Positions 53,533-62,583 are shown, numbered from the stretch's first letter. The stretch is 64,000 bases of DNA from Algoriphagus sp. PAP.12 (GCF_026652115.1 NZ_JAPPSQ010000011.1:1-64000), one strand, 5' to 3'. The notes: generated by a model not told the origin, from the sequence alone. Program-made: numbers and translations.

Positions 53533-54402
53533 ATGGCATCAGGAATATTTGCACTGTTGGATGATATCGCCACTTTGATGGATGATGTCTCAGTAATGAG
53601 TAAAGTAGCAGCAAAAAAAACTGCAGGAATCTTAGGAGATGATTTGGCAGTAAATGCAGAAAAAGCATCAGGTTTTGTTTCAGACAGAGAACTTCCCGTT
53701 TTATGGGCAATTACCAAAGGCTCCCTCCTCAACAAGATAATAATCCTTCCTGTTGCATTCCTGCTCAGTGCATTCGTACCCATTGCTGTCACTATCATCT
53801 TGATCTTTGGAGGGCTTTACCTTGCCTACGAAGGGGCTGAGAAAGTTTATGAATATTTTGTCCCTCATCATCATGAAAATAAGGTGGATTTAGATGAAAA
53901 ATTGAGTAAGGACGAGATACTCAAAAGGGAAAAAGTAAAAGTAAAATCAGCCATTGTAACCGACTTTATCCTTTCTGTTGAAATTATCATTATAGCTTTG
54001 GGAACAGTCGAAGGCTCCCCAATCACCACACAAATTGTGGTTGTAACTATTATAGCTCTCTTGGCAACTGTTGGTGTTTATGGAATCGTAGCACTAATCG
54101 TCAGGATGGATGAATTTGGATACAAACTCATTGATTTGAATGAGGAAACAGATAGCTTCTCGGATAAAGTAGGTCGCATGCTGGTGAATGCACTACCTTT
54201 GGTAATCAAAGCTTTGGGGTTTATTGGAACAATCGCCCTCTTTTTGGTATCAGGAGGTATTTTTGCCCACAAAATTGATTTCTTTCATCACATTCTACCT
54301 GAATCCATCCCCTCCTTTATCCAAGAGTTCATTTTTGGGTTGGTTATAGGATTTGTTGTGTTGGTAATTTTGAGTTTAGCTAAAAAAATTTTTAAAAAGT
54401 AA
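53533..54402 (+). CDS. DUF808 family membrane protein (YedI-like)
   Basis: A 289-residue inner-membrane protein with about six helices. The N-terminus MASGIFALLDDIATLMDDVSVMSKVAAKKTAG, with GDDLAVNAEKASGF following, is the hallmark of the DUF808/YedI family. No function is established for this family. It stands alone, 131 bases after the GH95 gene, and converges with the peroxiredoxin operon. Confidence 0.9.
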   Translation: MASGIFALLDDIATLMDDVSVMSKVAAKKTAGILGDDLAVNAEKASGFVSDRELPVLWAITKGSLLNKIIILPVAFLLSAFVPIAVTIILIFGGLYLAYEGAEKVYEYFVPHHHENKVDLDEKLSKDEILKREKVKVKSAIVTDFILSVEIIIIALGTVEGSPITTQIVVVTIIALLATVGVYGIVALIVRMDEFGYKLIDLNEETDSFSDKVGRMLVNALPLVIKALGFIGTIALFLVSGGIFAHKIDFFHHILPESIPSFIQEFIFGLVIGFVVLVILSLAKKIFKK

Positions 54403-54448
54403 AACGTCATTATATCTGAAATCATCTACACTAATTGAAAGAAAACAA

Positions 54449-54476
54449 AAAAGGAACCCCGATTGGAGTTCCTTTT
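54449..54476. terminator. Shared terminator between the DUF808 and DUF6952 genes
   Basis: A nine-base-pair stem AAAAGGAAC/GTTCCTTTT with a ten-base loop lies between convergent genes. On the minus strand it continues into TTGTTTTC and on the plus strand into TCTCAATT, so it works best for the leftward peroxiredoxin operon. Confidence 0.82.
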
Positions 54477-54511
54477 CTCAATTAACATTAGACCCAAATT
54501 GTATTATCTAT

Positions 54512-54760
54512 TTATCTATCGATAGAGCCCAATACTTTTTTCATAAAGGTATTTCCGGCGTCTTTTTCAGACATGCCTCCAGCTACTAATTCATGAACCT
54601 CCAAAGCACCACATAGGTTGGAGATTAGCTCTCCAATCACATCGATTTCCGGTTCCTTCAAAGATGGAGCTTCAGAGATATTTTCCAATACCTCCAATGC
54701 GGTCTCGATCTGCTCAGGAGTACAGTTTCTTTGGATGGTTTTAATTACTGGCAACTTCAT
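54512..54760 (-). CDS. DUF6952-type small protein of unknown function
   Basis: An 82-residue cytosolic protein, mostly helical, with the conserved centre EIDVIGELISNLCGALEVHELV. I recognise it as the small family that follows the thioredoxin in Bacteroidota peroxiredoxin operons (DUF6952); the family number is from memory. It overlaps the end of the thioredoxin gene by 20 bases, which implies translational coupling. Two cysteines (Cys13 and Cys50) are available for redox chemistry, but no role is known. Confidence 0.75.
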   Translation of the reverse strand: MKLPVIKTIQRNCTPEQIETALEVLENISEAPSLKEPEIDVIGELISNLCGALEVHELVAGGMSEKDAGNTFMKKVLGSIDR

Positions 54761-55052
54761 TAATCAAAGCTTTTAATTGGTCCTCTTTGTTCGTTTGAAT
54801 TTGGTTGACCAACTGTCCTCCTTTGAAAGAAGCGAAAGTTGGCAAGTTATTTACCTGAGCCAATTTTCTAGACTGAGGGAATTTTTCAGCGTCCACGATG
54901 ACAAATACTTTGTCTGCGTTTTCACCAGCCAGTCTTCTAAACTTTGGCTTCATGATGCGGCAATTGCCACACCAGCCAGCAGAGAATTGAACGATCACTT
55001 GATCATTAGAATCCACTAGCTCCTGTAGAGTATCTTCAGTTAGTTCAATCAT
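54741..55052 (-). CDS. Thioredoxin-family protein with CGNC active site
   Basis: A 103-residue cytosolic thioredoxin-fold protein. The active site is WCGNC (Cys28, Cys31), with Asn in place of the usual Pro, and the cis-proline motif is NNLPTFASFKGG. It sits seven bases after the peroxiredoxin gene, so the simplest reading is that it reduces that enzyme. Changing the residue before the second Cys shifts redox potential in other thioredoxins. Confidence 0.88.
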   Translation of the reverse strand: MIELTEDTLQELVDSNDQVIVQFSAGWCGNCRIMKPKFRRLAGENADKVFVIVDAEKFPQSRKLAQVNNLPTFASFKGGQLVNQIQTNKEDQLKALINEVASN

Positions 55053-55059
55053 TTTCTAA

Positions 55060-55692
55060 TTAATTATTGGATAGGTAGTTAGCAACACCTTCGTTGGTAG
55101 CTTGCATGGCTTCTTTTCCTTCCTCCCAGTTAGCAGGACATACTTCGCCAAACTTCTCAACGTGAAGTTGTGCATCTAGAATTCTCAAATATTCATCGAT
55201 ATTTCTTCCCAATGGAAGATCGTTGATAGACTCATGACGTACGATTCCTTCTTTGTCGATCAAGAAAGTACCTCTGAATGCGATAGGAGCACCAGAGAAA
55301 GACCAAAGACGAGTTTCAGCATCGAAAGAATATTCCCCAGCCAAAACGCCATAGTTCAAAGAGATAGTTTTAGCAGCATCTGCCAAGATAGTGTAAGTCA
55401 CACCTTCGATACCGCCTTCATTTTTTGGAGTCATCAACCAAGCAAGGTGAGTCTCTTCAGTGTCAGTAGAGCAACCCAATACCACAGTGTCTCTCTTTTC
55501 GAACTCAGCCAATTTAGCTTGGAAAGCGTGAAGCTCAGTTGGGCAAACAAAAGTAAAATCCTTTGGATAGAAGAAAAGGATGACGTTCTTCTTACCTAGG
55601 AATTGCTCCAAGTTGAAGTTTTCTACGATTTCTTCTCCATTGATTACTGCTCCTACAGAAAATGCTGGAGCTTTTTTTCCGACTAATGCCAT
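55060..55692 (-). CDS. Typical 2-Cys peroxiredoxin (AhpC/TSA family)
   Basis: Reduces hydrogen peroxide and organic peroxides. The peroxidatic Cys50 lies in DFTFVCPTELHAF and the resolving Cys185 in EVCPANW, as in typical 2-Cys enzymes; an extra Cys74 occurs in VVLGCSTDT. It has 210 residues and no signal peptide. It is first in an operon with a CGNC thioredoxin and a DUF6952 protein. No ahpF-type reductase is nearby, so the thioredoxin is the likely electron donor. Confidence 0.94.
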   Translation of the reverse strand: MALVGKKAPAFSVGAVINGEEIVENFNLEQFLGKKNVILFFYPKDFTFVCPTELHAFQAKLAEFEKRDTVVLGCSTDTEETHLAWLMTPKNEGGIEGVTYTILADAAKTISLNYGVLAGEYSFDAETRLWSFSGAPIAFRGTFLIDKEGIVRHESINDLPLGRNIDEYLRILDAQLHVEKFGEVCPANWEEGKEAMQATNEGVANYLSNN

Positions 55693-55723
55693 GTTTCGTT
55701 GTTTTTATTAAAATTTGATAGAA

Positions 55724-55731
55724 CAAAGCTA
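55724..55731 (-). promoter_or_regulatory. Probable -7 element of the peroxiredoxin operon
   Basis: On the minus strand the bases read TAGCTTTG, matching TAnnTTTG, about 32 bases upstream of the start codon. No TTG is found at the standard upstream distance, which could mean a regulated promoter. Confidence 0.4.
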
Positions 55732-55947
55732 GCTCAGGAAATAGTATTTTAAAAAAGTAGAAGCTTCCGAATTCTACTTTCAAAAAGGCTATATACAGAA
55801 TATAAACTCATATAAAATAAAAAAAAACGAAATAAAATATTAATATTTTATAATTCCCGTTTTTTTAAATCACCCGCAATCCGTTGCATACAGAAGAAAA
55901 AAATAATGATTGAAAGATTCTATTGATCATTTGAAAAAGCTATCGTA

Positions 55948-55979
55948 ATCAGTGATCAGTTGGCAGTATCAGTATTCAG
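55948..55979. repeat. Cluster of short TCAGT-like units
   Basis: Within 32 bases the hexamer ATCAGT occurs three times (55948, 55955, 55968), with GCAGT and ATTCAG alongside. It looks like a degenerate simple repeat inside a non-coding gap. Whether it belongs to a dispersed family cannot be seen from one window. Confidence 0.35.
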
Positions 55980-56144
55980 AGGTATAACCCAAATAGTTAT
56001 AGGATGTTGAGTTTGCTGGAAAAAAGAAGAACCCTTGTTTGGATCTTCATGAACATTCCTCTACCTCAAATTCCAATCAGTCATAGTAAGACAGAAAAAA
56101 TCTCCAAGAGTTTTAAACTCGTAAAGGGTTGAAATAAATTGATC

Positions 56145-56175
56145 AAAAAAAGCCCTGATAATTCAGGGCATTTTT
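56145..56175 (-). terminator. Terminator after the prolyl isomerase operon
   Basis: A seven-base-pair stem GCCCTGA/TCAGGGC with a TAAT loop is followed on the minus strand by seven T. It lies ten bases past the end of the 454-residue isomerase gene. Confidence 0.9.
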
Positions 56176-56178
56176 CGT

Positions 56179-57543
56179 TTATTTTTCTTGAAGAGCATTA
56201 CACCTATCATAGGATGGATCAATGTCGATAAAAACGTCTTCCTTCGCTGTCACAAACCAAGTGCTCAAGATTTCATCTTCTTTTCGTCGAAGGGTCGCTG
56301 CTTTCATTTTTTCATAATCATCATTCAAATTAGCACGATGAGCTGGATATTTAGCTTGATAGAAAAGTATTCTGACCTTTGTGCCTTCTCTTGGGTCTTC
56401 AAATCTCATTGGTTTTGAAATCGATCCGACTTCCATACTGTCCAATGTGAAATACAAAACTGGATCTTCTAGTGTTCTAAGCGTCAATCTATTGGAGCTA
56501 GTGCCTGGGTCAGTGAAGAAGCCACCGTTATCAGAAGTATTTCTATCGTCAGAATACTCCTTAGCCGCTTTTGCAAATTCAATGGTACCAGCTTGAATTT
56601 CATTTTTCAAACTATCCAAATAGCGCTCAGTTTTCAGGATGTCATCTTCATTAGCCTTTGGAATAATCAAAATGTGACGTGTATTGTAGGTGTTATTTTT
56701 AATTTCCAGAAGTTGAATCATGTGAAAACCAAACTGCGATTCTACTGGATCAGAAATTTCTCCTTGTCTCAGGCCTAGTGCAGCTCCTTCGTATTCTGGT
56801 ACCATTTGTCCTCTAGCTGAGAAACCCAAATCGCCTCCATTCGCGGCAGAACCAGGGTCCTCAGAGTATTGTCTCGCCAATTCAGCAAAATCAGCTTTAC
56901 CTGCTTCGATGTCCGCCTTAAATTGCTTCAATTGATTGTAGATGTTCTCCTTAGTCTGGGCATTTACTTCAGGTTTCCTTACAATCTGACCTACTGTAAC
57001 TTCTGCTGAAAAGAATGGTAAGGAATCAGTAGGGATACTTTCATAAAAATTTTTCACCTCAGCAGGAGAAACCGCAAGTCCTTCAGTGATTTTACCTCTC
57101 ATCCTTGTAACGACCATTTGTTCTCTGATCATTTCTTCCATTTCTGCTTTCAACTGATCGGCAGTTTTTCCATACATCTGAAGAATCATGTCTTCATTAC
57201 CGCCAAACTGCTGCAAAACCATGTTGAATCTGTTTTCAGTTTCCAACATAACTTCCGGATCGGTTACGGTCACTGAGTCAATCTCTGCTTTTGCTACCAT
57301 CAGTTTGTTAATGATAAGCGTTTCAAAAATTTCACAGCGAGTAGGCGGAGTCATTCCTTGCTGAGTTTGAGCAATGGCCTCCAAGAAAGTCTGCTGTACG
57401 TCTGATTCTAGTAAAATATTGTTGTCAACTTTTGCGACTATTTTATCCAACACTTGACCAGATACAGGGTTTTCTTGAGCAATGCTCTGGTGGAAGACCA
57501 AAAGGCTTAGAAATGCGGCTACTAGTAGGTTTAGTTTATTCAT
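56179..57543 (-). CDS. SurA-like periplasmic peptidyl-prolyl isomerase
   Basis: A periplasmic chaperone/isomerase for outer-membrane proteins. The signal peptide (1-22, ending IAQ) is followed by a SurA N-terminal chaperone domain (about 25-165) with DKIVAKVDNNILLESDVQ, then two parvulin domains: one with SARGQMVPEYEGAALGLRQGEISDPVESQFGFH, and a second with RHILIIPK. It has 454 residues, close to E. coli SurA (428). It follows the 662-residue isomerase gene by 34 bases on the same strand. Confidence 0.92.
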   Translation of the reverse strand: MNKLNLLVAAFLSLLVFHQSIAQENPVSGQVLDKIVAKVDNNILLESDVQQTFLEAIAQTQQGMTPPTRCEIFETLIINKLMVAKAEIDSVTVTDPEVMLETENRFNMVLQQFGGNEDMILQMYGKTADQLKAEMEEMIREQMVVTRMRGKITEGLAVSPAEVKNFYESIPTDSLPFFSAEVTVGQIVRKPEVNAQTKENIYNQLKQFKADIEAGKADFAELARQYSEDPGSAANGGDLGFSARGQMVPEYEGAALGLRQGEISDPVESQFGFHMIQLLEIKNNTYNTRHILIIPKANEDDILKTERYLDSLKNEIQAGTIEFAKAAKEYSDDRNTSDNGGFFTDPGTSSNRLTLRTLEDPVLYFTLDSMEVGSISKPMRFEDPREGTKVRILFYQAKYPAHRANLNDDYEKMKAATLRRKEDEILSTWFVTAKEDVFIDIDPSYDRCNALQEK

Positions 57544-57577
57544 TGGGTGTAAATCCGGAATGATCCGGTAATTAATT

Positions 57578-59566
57578 TCATTGATTTATAGCAACAAAAG
57601 CTTCTTCCTTGGCGCTATTGTTGACTTTGACTGGATATTTTTGCTTGAGTGTTGCGATCAGTTGTTGATCAAGATACTCTTGATAGTCTCTGATTATAGG
57701 GCCTCTAGTTTCATCGAAATCTTTTGGTCCTGCAGGAACTTTGTCACCTAGAACAATTAGATAGATTTGTCCATCCACATTGACTTCCTGAAATTTTTGT
57801 GACAAATCAGCTTGAGCCAATGCTGGGTTTCCGGAGATTTCAATCAAGCCTGCGTTGAATTTATATGCCAATGGGTTAGGAATTTGAAAAGTAGCCTCAA
57901 ATTCATCTACAATGGCTGGAGAATATGACTTATCCTTTAGGAAAGTTACGGCTTGGTCTTTTTTAGATTGATCCAAAACTTGTACTACCAATGAATTAAC
58001 TCGATCTTTCCATTGGTATTTATCGATATTTTGCTCATAAAAGCTTTTCTGACCCAATGAGTCCAGAAGTCCTTTTTGCCAAACTTCTTCATTCATCAGA
58101 GTGAAAAGGAGTATACCATCATGATATTCTTTCAATAGCATTTTATACTCTTTATTATTCGCTTCCAAATCCTTCTCCTCAGCTTCTGCGAGTAGAGATC
58201 CACTATAGCGGTCATACCAAATATCGAAAGTACCCCCTTTCGTTCTTGGGATGACTTCTTCCTCGGCAATGTATGCCAAAAGATCACCTGCAGTACGAGA
58301 TTTTCCCTGTAAAGTGAATAAAATTTCGTCCTTTAAACCCAATCGATCTATTTCACCTAAGAAACTGCTTTTTGGTTTATTGTTAAGGTTTGACCGAAGT
58401 TGATCTACTAAGGCATCTTTTTCTTCGAAACCATACCTAGCTTTCTGAATAGCTAATACTTGGGATTGGATCATGGAAGACCTGGAGTCCTTCAAAATTC
58501 TAGACCTGATCATATCCTCCATTTCTTCAAAAGAATCAATCGGTTTCTTTTCCTCCAATCTTAAAATATGATAGCCATATCTCGTTTTCACAGGAGGAGA
58601 TACTTCTCCAATTTCTGATAAGGAAAATGCGGCCATTTCAAATTCTGGAATCATGTTTCCTACGCTAAACCATGGAAGTAATCCACCTTTTTGACTTGTG
58701 GCCGGGTCCTCTGAATAGTTTTTGACGATATCCTCCCAAATGGTAGTTGGTTTTTGGATTTCAGTATAGATGTCAGAAATTTTTCTTCTGGCTTGGTCTT
58801 CCGAATTGGGGTTGTTTTCATCAACGCGTACCAAAATATGGGATACCTGAACCTGTCCCGGATTAGGCTGTCTATCTTGAACCCTAATAATATGGTAGCC
58901 AAAGCTGGTCAAAACAGGATCTGAAACTTGGCCTGGTTGAAGATTGTAAGCGGCATCTTCGAAAGGCTGAACCATTTGAAGGGTTGTAAAGTACCCTAAA
59001 TCGCCTTTGTTGACTTTAGCTGAAGGATCTTCAGAATATTCCAGTGCCAAAGCGTTGATGTCTCCACCGTTTTGGATTTCCTGCTTCACCTTAAGAGCCA
59101 TTTTCAAAACGATCAAACTATCATCTGCGCTGGCATTTGGTGGGAACTGAAATAAAATATGACTTGCTCTTATGACCTCTTGCATTCGAGAATAAGCCTT
59201 TCTTAGTTCCCCCTCTTCAATTGAGTTTTTGATTAGAAATGGTGCTTTCAAATTTTCTTTGAAGGATTCGAACTCCAATTTGAACTCTTCGGAATCATCC
59301 AATCCCAAGGCCTCGGCTTCCCTCACTTTCAATTTATAGTTGATAAAAAGGTCAAGGTTTTCGTTGAATTCTTCTCTGCTTACTCCAGATGGAGGATTTC
59401 CTGTGGAGTTTCCTTTTCCAAGAAGGTAAATAAACTCATCACTGGATACATCTTTGCCGCCCACAGTCATAAGTGTTGCATCTAGAGATTGCGCATTGGC
59501 ATCCAAGGTCTGGGGGCAAATGATTGTAAATAAAATAAGGAAGGCCGAAACCATTCGTAGTGTCAT
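57578..59566 (-). CDS. Large periplasmic peptidyl-prolyl isomerase with tandem parvulin domains
   Basis: A 662-residue exported protein (signal peptide 1-25 ending NAQ). Two parvulin (PpiC) domains are clear: residues about 130-235 (ASHILFQFP ... FTTLQMVQPFEDAAYNL) and about 240-340 (VSHILVRVDE ... NMIPEFEMAAFSL). A C-terminal region of about 300 residues has no parvulin motif and could be another chaperone or substrate-binding part. It forms an operon with the smaller SurA-like gene. It has no transmembrane anchor and so differs from PpiD. Confidence 0.9.
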   Translation of the reverse strand: MTLRMVSAFLILFTIICPQTLDANAQSLDATLMTVGGKDVSSDEFIYLLGKGNSTGNPPSGVSREEFNENLDLFINYKLKVREAEALGLDDSEEFKLEFESFKENLKAPFLIKNSIEEGELRKAYSRMQEVIRASHILFQFPPNASADDSLIVLKMALKVKQEIQNGGDINALALEYSEDPSAKVNKGDLGYFTTLQMVQPFEDAAYNLQPGQVSDPVLTSFGYHIIRVQDRQPNPGQVQVSHILVRVDENNPNSEDQARRKISDIYTEIQKPTTIWEDIVKNYSEDPATSQKGGLLPWFSVGNMIPEFEMAAFSLSEIGEVSPPVKTRYGYHILRLEEKKPIDSFEEMEDMIRSRILKDSRSSMIQSQVLAIQKARYGFEEKDALVDQLRSNLNNKPKSSFLGEIDRLGLKDEILFTLQGKSRTAGDLLAYIAEEEVIPRTKGGTFDIWYDRYSGSLLAEAEEKDLEANNKEYKMLLKEYHDGILLFTLMNEEVWQKGLLDSLGQKSFYEQNIDKYQWKDRVNSLVVQVLDQSKKDQAVTFLKDKSYSPAIVDEFEATFQIPNPLAYKFNAGLIEISGNPALAQADLSQKFQEVNVDGQIYLIVLGDKVPAGPKDFDETRGPIIRDYQEYLDQQLIATLKQKYPVKVNNSAKEEAFVAINQ

Positions 59567-59656
59567 GAATCAGAAGGCTGAAATTTCAAGATGCAATGTT
59601 ACAAAATTATCAGGATTTCAAGGGAAATGCCTGTTTGATAAAGGTTTTAACAAGAA

Positions 59657-60070
59657 TTAGGATCGAAATAACTTGATCAACCGGCAGGTATTCATCCCCC
59701 GATGACTTTCAAATTCGATTTCATCCATAATTTTCTTTACCAAAATGATGCCTAGACCTCCTTTTCTTTTTTCAGAAATGACTTTTTTCAAATCTGGAAC
59801 TTCATAATCTAGGAGGTTGAAGGCTTTTCCTTTATCTGTAATTTCAAATGTCAAGCGATCACTTTCCTGCCGCACAGCAAGAAGAATTTGATCCTTTTCA
59901 TTGCATTGATGTGAATGGATAATCAGGTTGGCGCACACTTCCTCTACTGCTAAGGTGACTTGATTTAGCTCGTTTTCATCCAGCTTAGAAGGCAAGAGTG
60001 TTTGATTGAGAAAATTCCTCAATTCGGAAAGTGCCGTAGTCCGGCAAGCTATCTGGATTTTGTGTTCCAT
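59657..60070 (-). CDS. RsbW-type anti-sigma/serine kinase (HATPase)
   Basis: A 137-residue GHKL ATPase of the anti-sigma-factor kinase type. The N-box is EEVCANLIIHSH (Asn48), G1 is TDKGKAFN, and G2 is GGLGIILVKKIMD. Such kinases phosphorylate a STAS antagonist and bind a sigma factor or another target. Here the STAS and phosphatase genes lie immediately upstream on the same strand (two-base gaps), making a complete partner-switching set. No sigma factor is in the window. Confidence 0.9.
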   Translation of the reverse strand: MEHKIQIACRTTALSELRNFLNQTLLPSKLDENELNQVTLAVEEVCANLIIHSHQCNEKDQILLAVRQESDRLTFEITDKGKAFNLLDYEVPDLKKVISEKRKGGLGIILVKKIMDEIEFESHRGMNTCRLIKLFRS

Positions 60071-60072
60071 TT

Positions 60073-60408
60073 TTAGCTCTCCTGTAATGCTTCTTCTTTT
60101 GTTGAAACTATGCTGATCAATTGATCTAATCCGAGGATTCGGAAGACTTCAAATACCTTAGGGGAAAGGGAGAAAATTTTCAAATGAATTCCTTTATCCT
60201 GAAATTCCTCCAAATAGGACATAAATACCCCCAAACCAGCAGAGGAAATATATTCCAATTCAGAACCATCCACTAAAATAGATTTGGCTCCTTTTTCTTC
60301 AAGATCTCGGATAGATTCGTCCAGTTGTACTGAATTACTAGCATCTATTTCTCCTTTTACTTTGAGAATATGATGTGGGCTTTCTTCTAGTATTGATATT
60401 GAGAGCAT
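60073..60408 (-). CDS. STAS-domain anti-anti-sigma factor (RsbV-like)
   Basis: A 111-residue single STAS domain. The phosphorylatable serine lies in LEYISSAGLGVF (Ser55 or Ser56; by analogy with SpoIIAA the residue before Ala-Gly, Ser56, is favoured). It is the expected substrate of the kinase downstream and of the SpoIIE phosphatase upstream, with two bases to each neighbour. Confidence 0.92.
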   Translation of the reverse strand: MLSISILEESPHHILKVKGEIDASNSVQLDESIRDLEEKGAKSILVDGSELEYISSAGLGVFMSYLEEFQDKGIHLKIFSLSPKVFEVFRILGLDQLISIVSTKEEALQES

Positions 60409-60410
60409 AA

Positions 60411-62477
60411 TTAGTTATTGAATTTTACTACCACTAGTGAATAGTCATCATCGATCAATCCATCCCCACCTACGAAGTCATGAACAGAATCGATGATTTT
60501 TATCTGAATTTCTTTTGGTGTTAGTTCCTGATGAATTTCGACTAAAGATCGGATTCGTTCAAAACCGAATTGTTGTGATTTGTGATTCTTGGCTTCCACG
60601 ATTCCGTCAGTGAACATGACTAAGACATCTCCACTTTGGTAGCTAAAGACCTTTTCTTCAACGTGTTTTTCATATTGCTGGTTTCTTAGAATTCCCAAAC
60701 CAAGGCCATCTACCTCTAAATACTCAGCTTTACCAGTTGTTTTATGAAGTAAAAGCGTAGGGACATGTCCCGCTCTTGAATGCAAAAAGCTATGGTTTGC
60801 CGTATCTAATATGAATATTGAAGCTGTAATGAAGTGATTTCGTTCCAGGCAACGACTCAATGCGGCATTAGCCCGAATCATAAATTCAGAGGCACCCAAA
60901 TTGAGCTGGATCAAACTTTGGAAAATTCCTTTCATCTGAGACATATGAAATGCCGCAGAAGTTCCTTTACCTGAAACATCACCGATAATCAATACAATTC
61001 TATGCTCATCCAGTTGGAATGTGTCATAGTAATCCCCTCCAACTTCATCTGCTGCATTGGAATAGGCACAGATTTCAAAAGAGTCATTGTGATCCAATTT
61101 GACAGGAAGGAGGGCTTTTTGTACCCGTTGAGCAATTTTTAACTCTTCAAGGTATCGTTCGTTTTGGATAGCTTGATTCAGAAGGCGGTGGTTTTCTACA
61201 GCAATACTTGCCTGTCTAGCAAATGTGCTGATGATATTGACCATTTCTTTGTTGAAACCATCTCTCACTTCTTTGCAAAGTACTAATCGGCCAATTACTG
61301 CCTTATTTACAATGAGTGGAATGAGTAAAATTGACTCAAATTTGGAATGATCTACTCTCAGAGGTAAAGGAGCCAAATTATCAGGCTTGGTATCAGTAGC
61401 CCATTCTACTGCGGATTTTGTTTTTTCGATCAGGTTAGATACCTCGTGTCGGTTTTCCGAGTCAATCCATCTCTCTTGGATGACTTCCTCACCACTATCA
61501 TTTTTGCTCATTTCTAGCCAAGCAGCATCAGCATATGCTGCACTCATGCAAGAATCCATCAATATGTCGAGAACCTGCTCTTCATTTTCCTCCGGTTGGA
61601 TGGATTGACTTAGTCTTTGAAAATTGATTGCTTCTGTCAACTTTTGTTCAAATACCGAAGAAGTAGGCAAATTGAACAGCGTGACTAAGAAGCTAAAAAG
61701 TGCATAAATAAATATGAATATGAACAGAGAAATAAGAAACAGGTTGTCCAGCAGATTAATTGGGTAGCTCTGCTGTGAATTGCTGAATCCATTGCTTTGT
61801 AAAAAGAGGAAAGTGGTACTGAGAATGATGATAAAAAGGAATAAAAGTGATTTCCACTTTTCTTTGAAAGTCAAGTAGGGTATCCACTTCAAATTAGCTG
61901 ATAAAAGGATTCCCAACCCCGTCAGTATAACCAAACCAAAGATGAAGCTGTAGTCAAGGGTGTTTTTATTGAAGAAAATAAAGAACATGGCCAATAGCAA
62001 TGCAAATTCGAAGGTTTGCCATTGCTTGACTACTCGCTTGGTTTTCTGATACAAAATGAGATTCTTCCAAAGTATAGCCCCAGAGACCAAGAATATCGTG
62101 GCCATTGCGAAATAAACATGATAGAAGAAGTTCATCAAAAATGGATCTTGACCCAATTTTGAATCTCCCATCAGCCGATAGAAAAGCTGAAAAAGCATAA
62201 CTACAACCGAGGCTGCCAGCCCAGTGGAAGCGGCTCTCCAAATGACATTGATAAAGTCATTTTTCGTGCTTTTGTTGATGTTATAGTTATAAAAACCGTA
62301 TACAGTCAGGAAGAATAGAATTTCCAAAATCCAGGTGAATTCGGGGATTATTCCTGAATTGAGATCGTTGATGACACCAAAAAGGCGAACCATGTCTACA
62401 AACAACAGGGCTAACCATACCAAAATGGCGAGCAAAAAGCTGAGCTTTCCGATATGTATGGTTGGTAGTTTGATCAT
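60411..62477 (-). CDS. Membrane SpoIIE-type phosphatase with GAF domain
   Basis: A 688-residue sensor phosphatase. About eight membrane helices fill residues 10-270. A GAF-like domain (about 290-440) follows, then the PP2C/SpoIIE catalytic domain (about 460-688) with the metal-binding EVGGDYYD, IGDVSGKGTSAAF, FTDGIVEA and DDDYSLVVV. It should dephosphorylate the STAS protein in response to a membrane or cytosolic signal and so release the target of the RsbW-type kinase. It heads the three-gene module. Confidence 0.92.
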   Translation of the reverse strand: MIKLPTIHIGKLSFLLAILVWLALLFVDMVRLFGVINDLNSGIIPEFTWILEILFFLTVYGFYNYNINKSTKNDFINVIWRAASTGLAASVVVMLFQLFYRLMGDSKLGQDPFLMNFFYHVYFAMATIFLVSGAILWKNLILYQKTKRVVKQWQTFEFALLLAMFFIFFNKNTLDYSFIFGLVILTGLGILLSANLKWIPYLTFKEKWKSLLFLFIIILSTTFLFLQSNGFSNSQQSYPINLLDNLFLISLFIFIFIYALFSFLVTLFNLPTSSVFEQKLTEAINFQRLSQSIQPEENEEQVLDILMDSCMSAAYADAAWLEMSKNDSGEEVIQERWIDSENRHEVSNLIEKTKSAVEWATDTKPDNLAPLPLRVDHSKFESILLIPLIVNKAVIGRLVLCKEVRDGFNKEMVNIISTFARQASIAVENHRLLNQAIQNERYLEELKIAQRVQKALLPVKLDHNDSFEICAYSNAADEVGGDYYDTFQLDEHRIVLIIGDVSGKGTSAAFHMSQMKGIFQSLIQLNLGASEFMIRANAALSRCLERNHFITASIFILDTANHSFLHSRAGHVPTLLLHKTTGKAEYLEVDGLGLGILRNQQYEKHVEEKVFSYQSGDVLVMFTDGIVEAKNHKSQQFGFERIRSLVEIHQELTPKEIQIKIIDSVHDFVGGDGLIDDDYSLVVVKFNN

Positions 62478-62583
62478 GAATGACTTCCCAATATTAGTTA
62501 AAGGGATCCGAAAAAGTAATCACTCCATAGAATAGCTAACTGATGGAATGTTAAAAAATTATAAAAGCTTATCGACTAAATAC

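Larger units (their letters stand above)
55693..56178. other. Long gene-free gap between the peroxiredoxin operon and the prolyl isomerase genes
   Basis: About 485 bases with no credible coding frame. Next to the peroxiredoxin start it is AT-rich and holds a CAAAGCTA (TAGCTTTG on the minus strand, a TAnnTTTG-type -7 element at 55724-55731) without a clear -33. The middle carries a cluster of TCAGT-like units (55948-55979). The right end holds a terminator at 56145-56175. Confidence 0.6.

Noticed and set aside
56106..56122. Short palindrome around GAGTTTTAAACTC as a possible operator
   Set aside because: It lies beyond the operon terminator in a gap with no nearby start codon; palindromes of this size arise by chance in AT-rich DNA.
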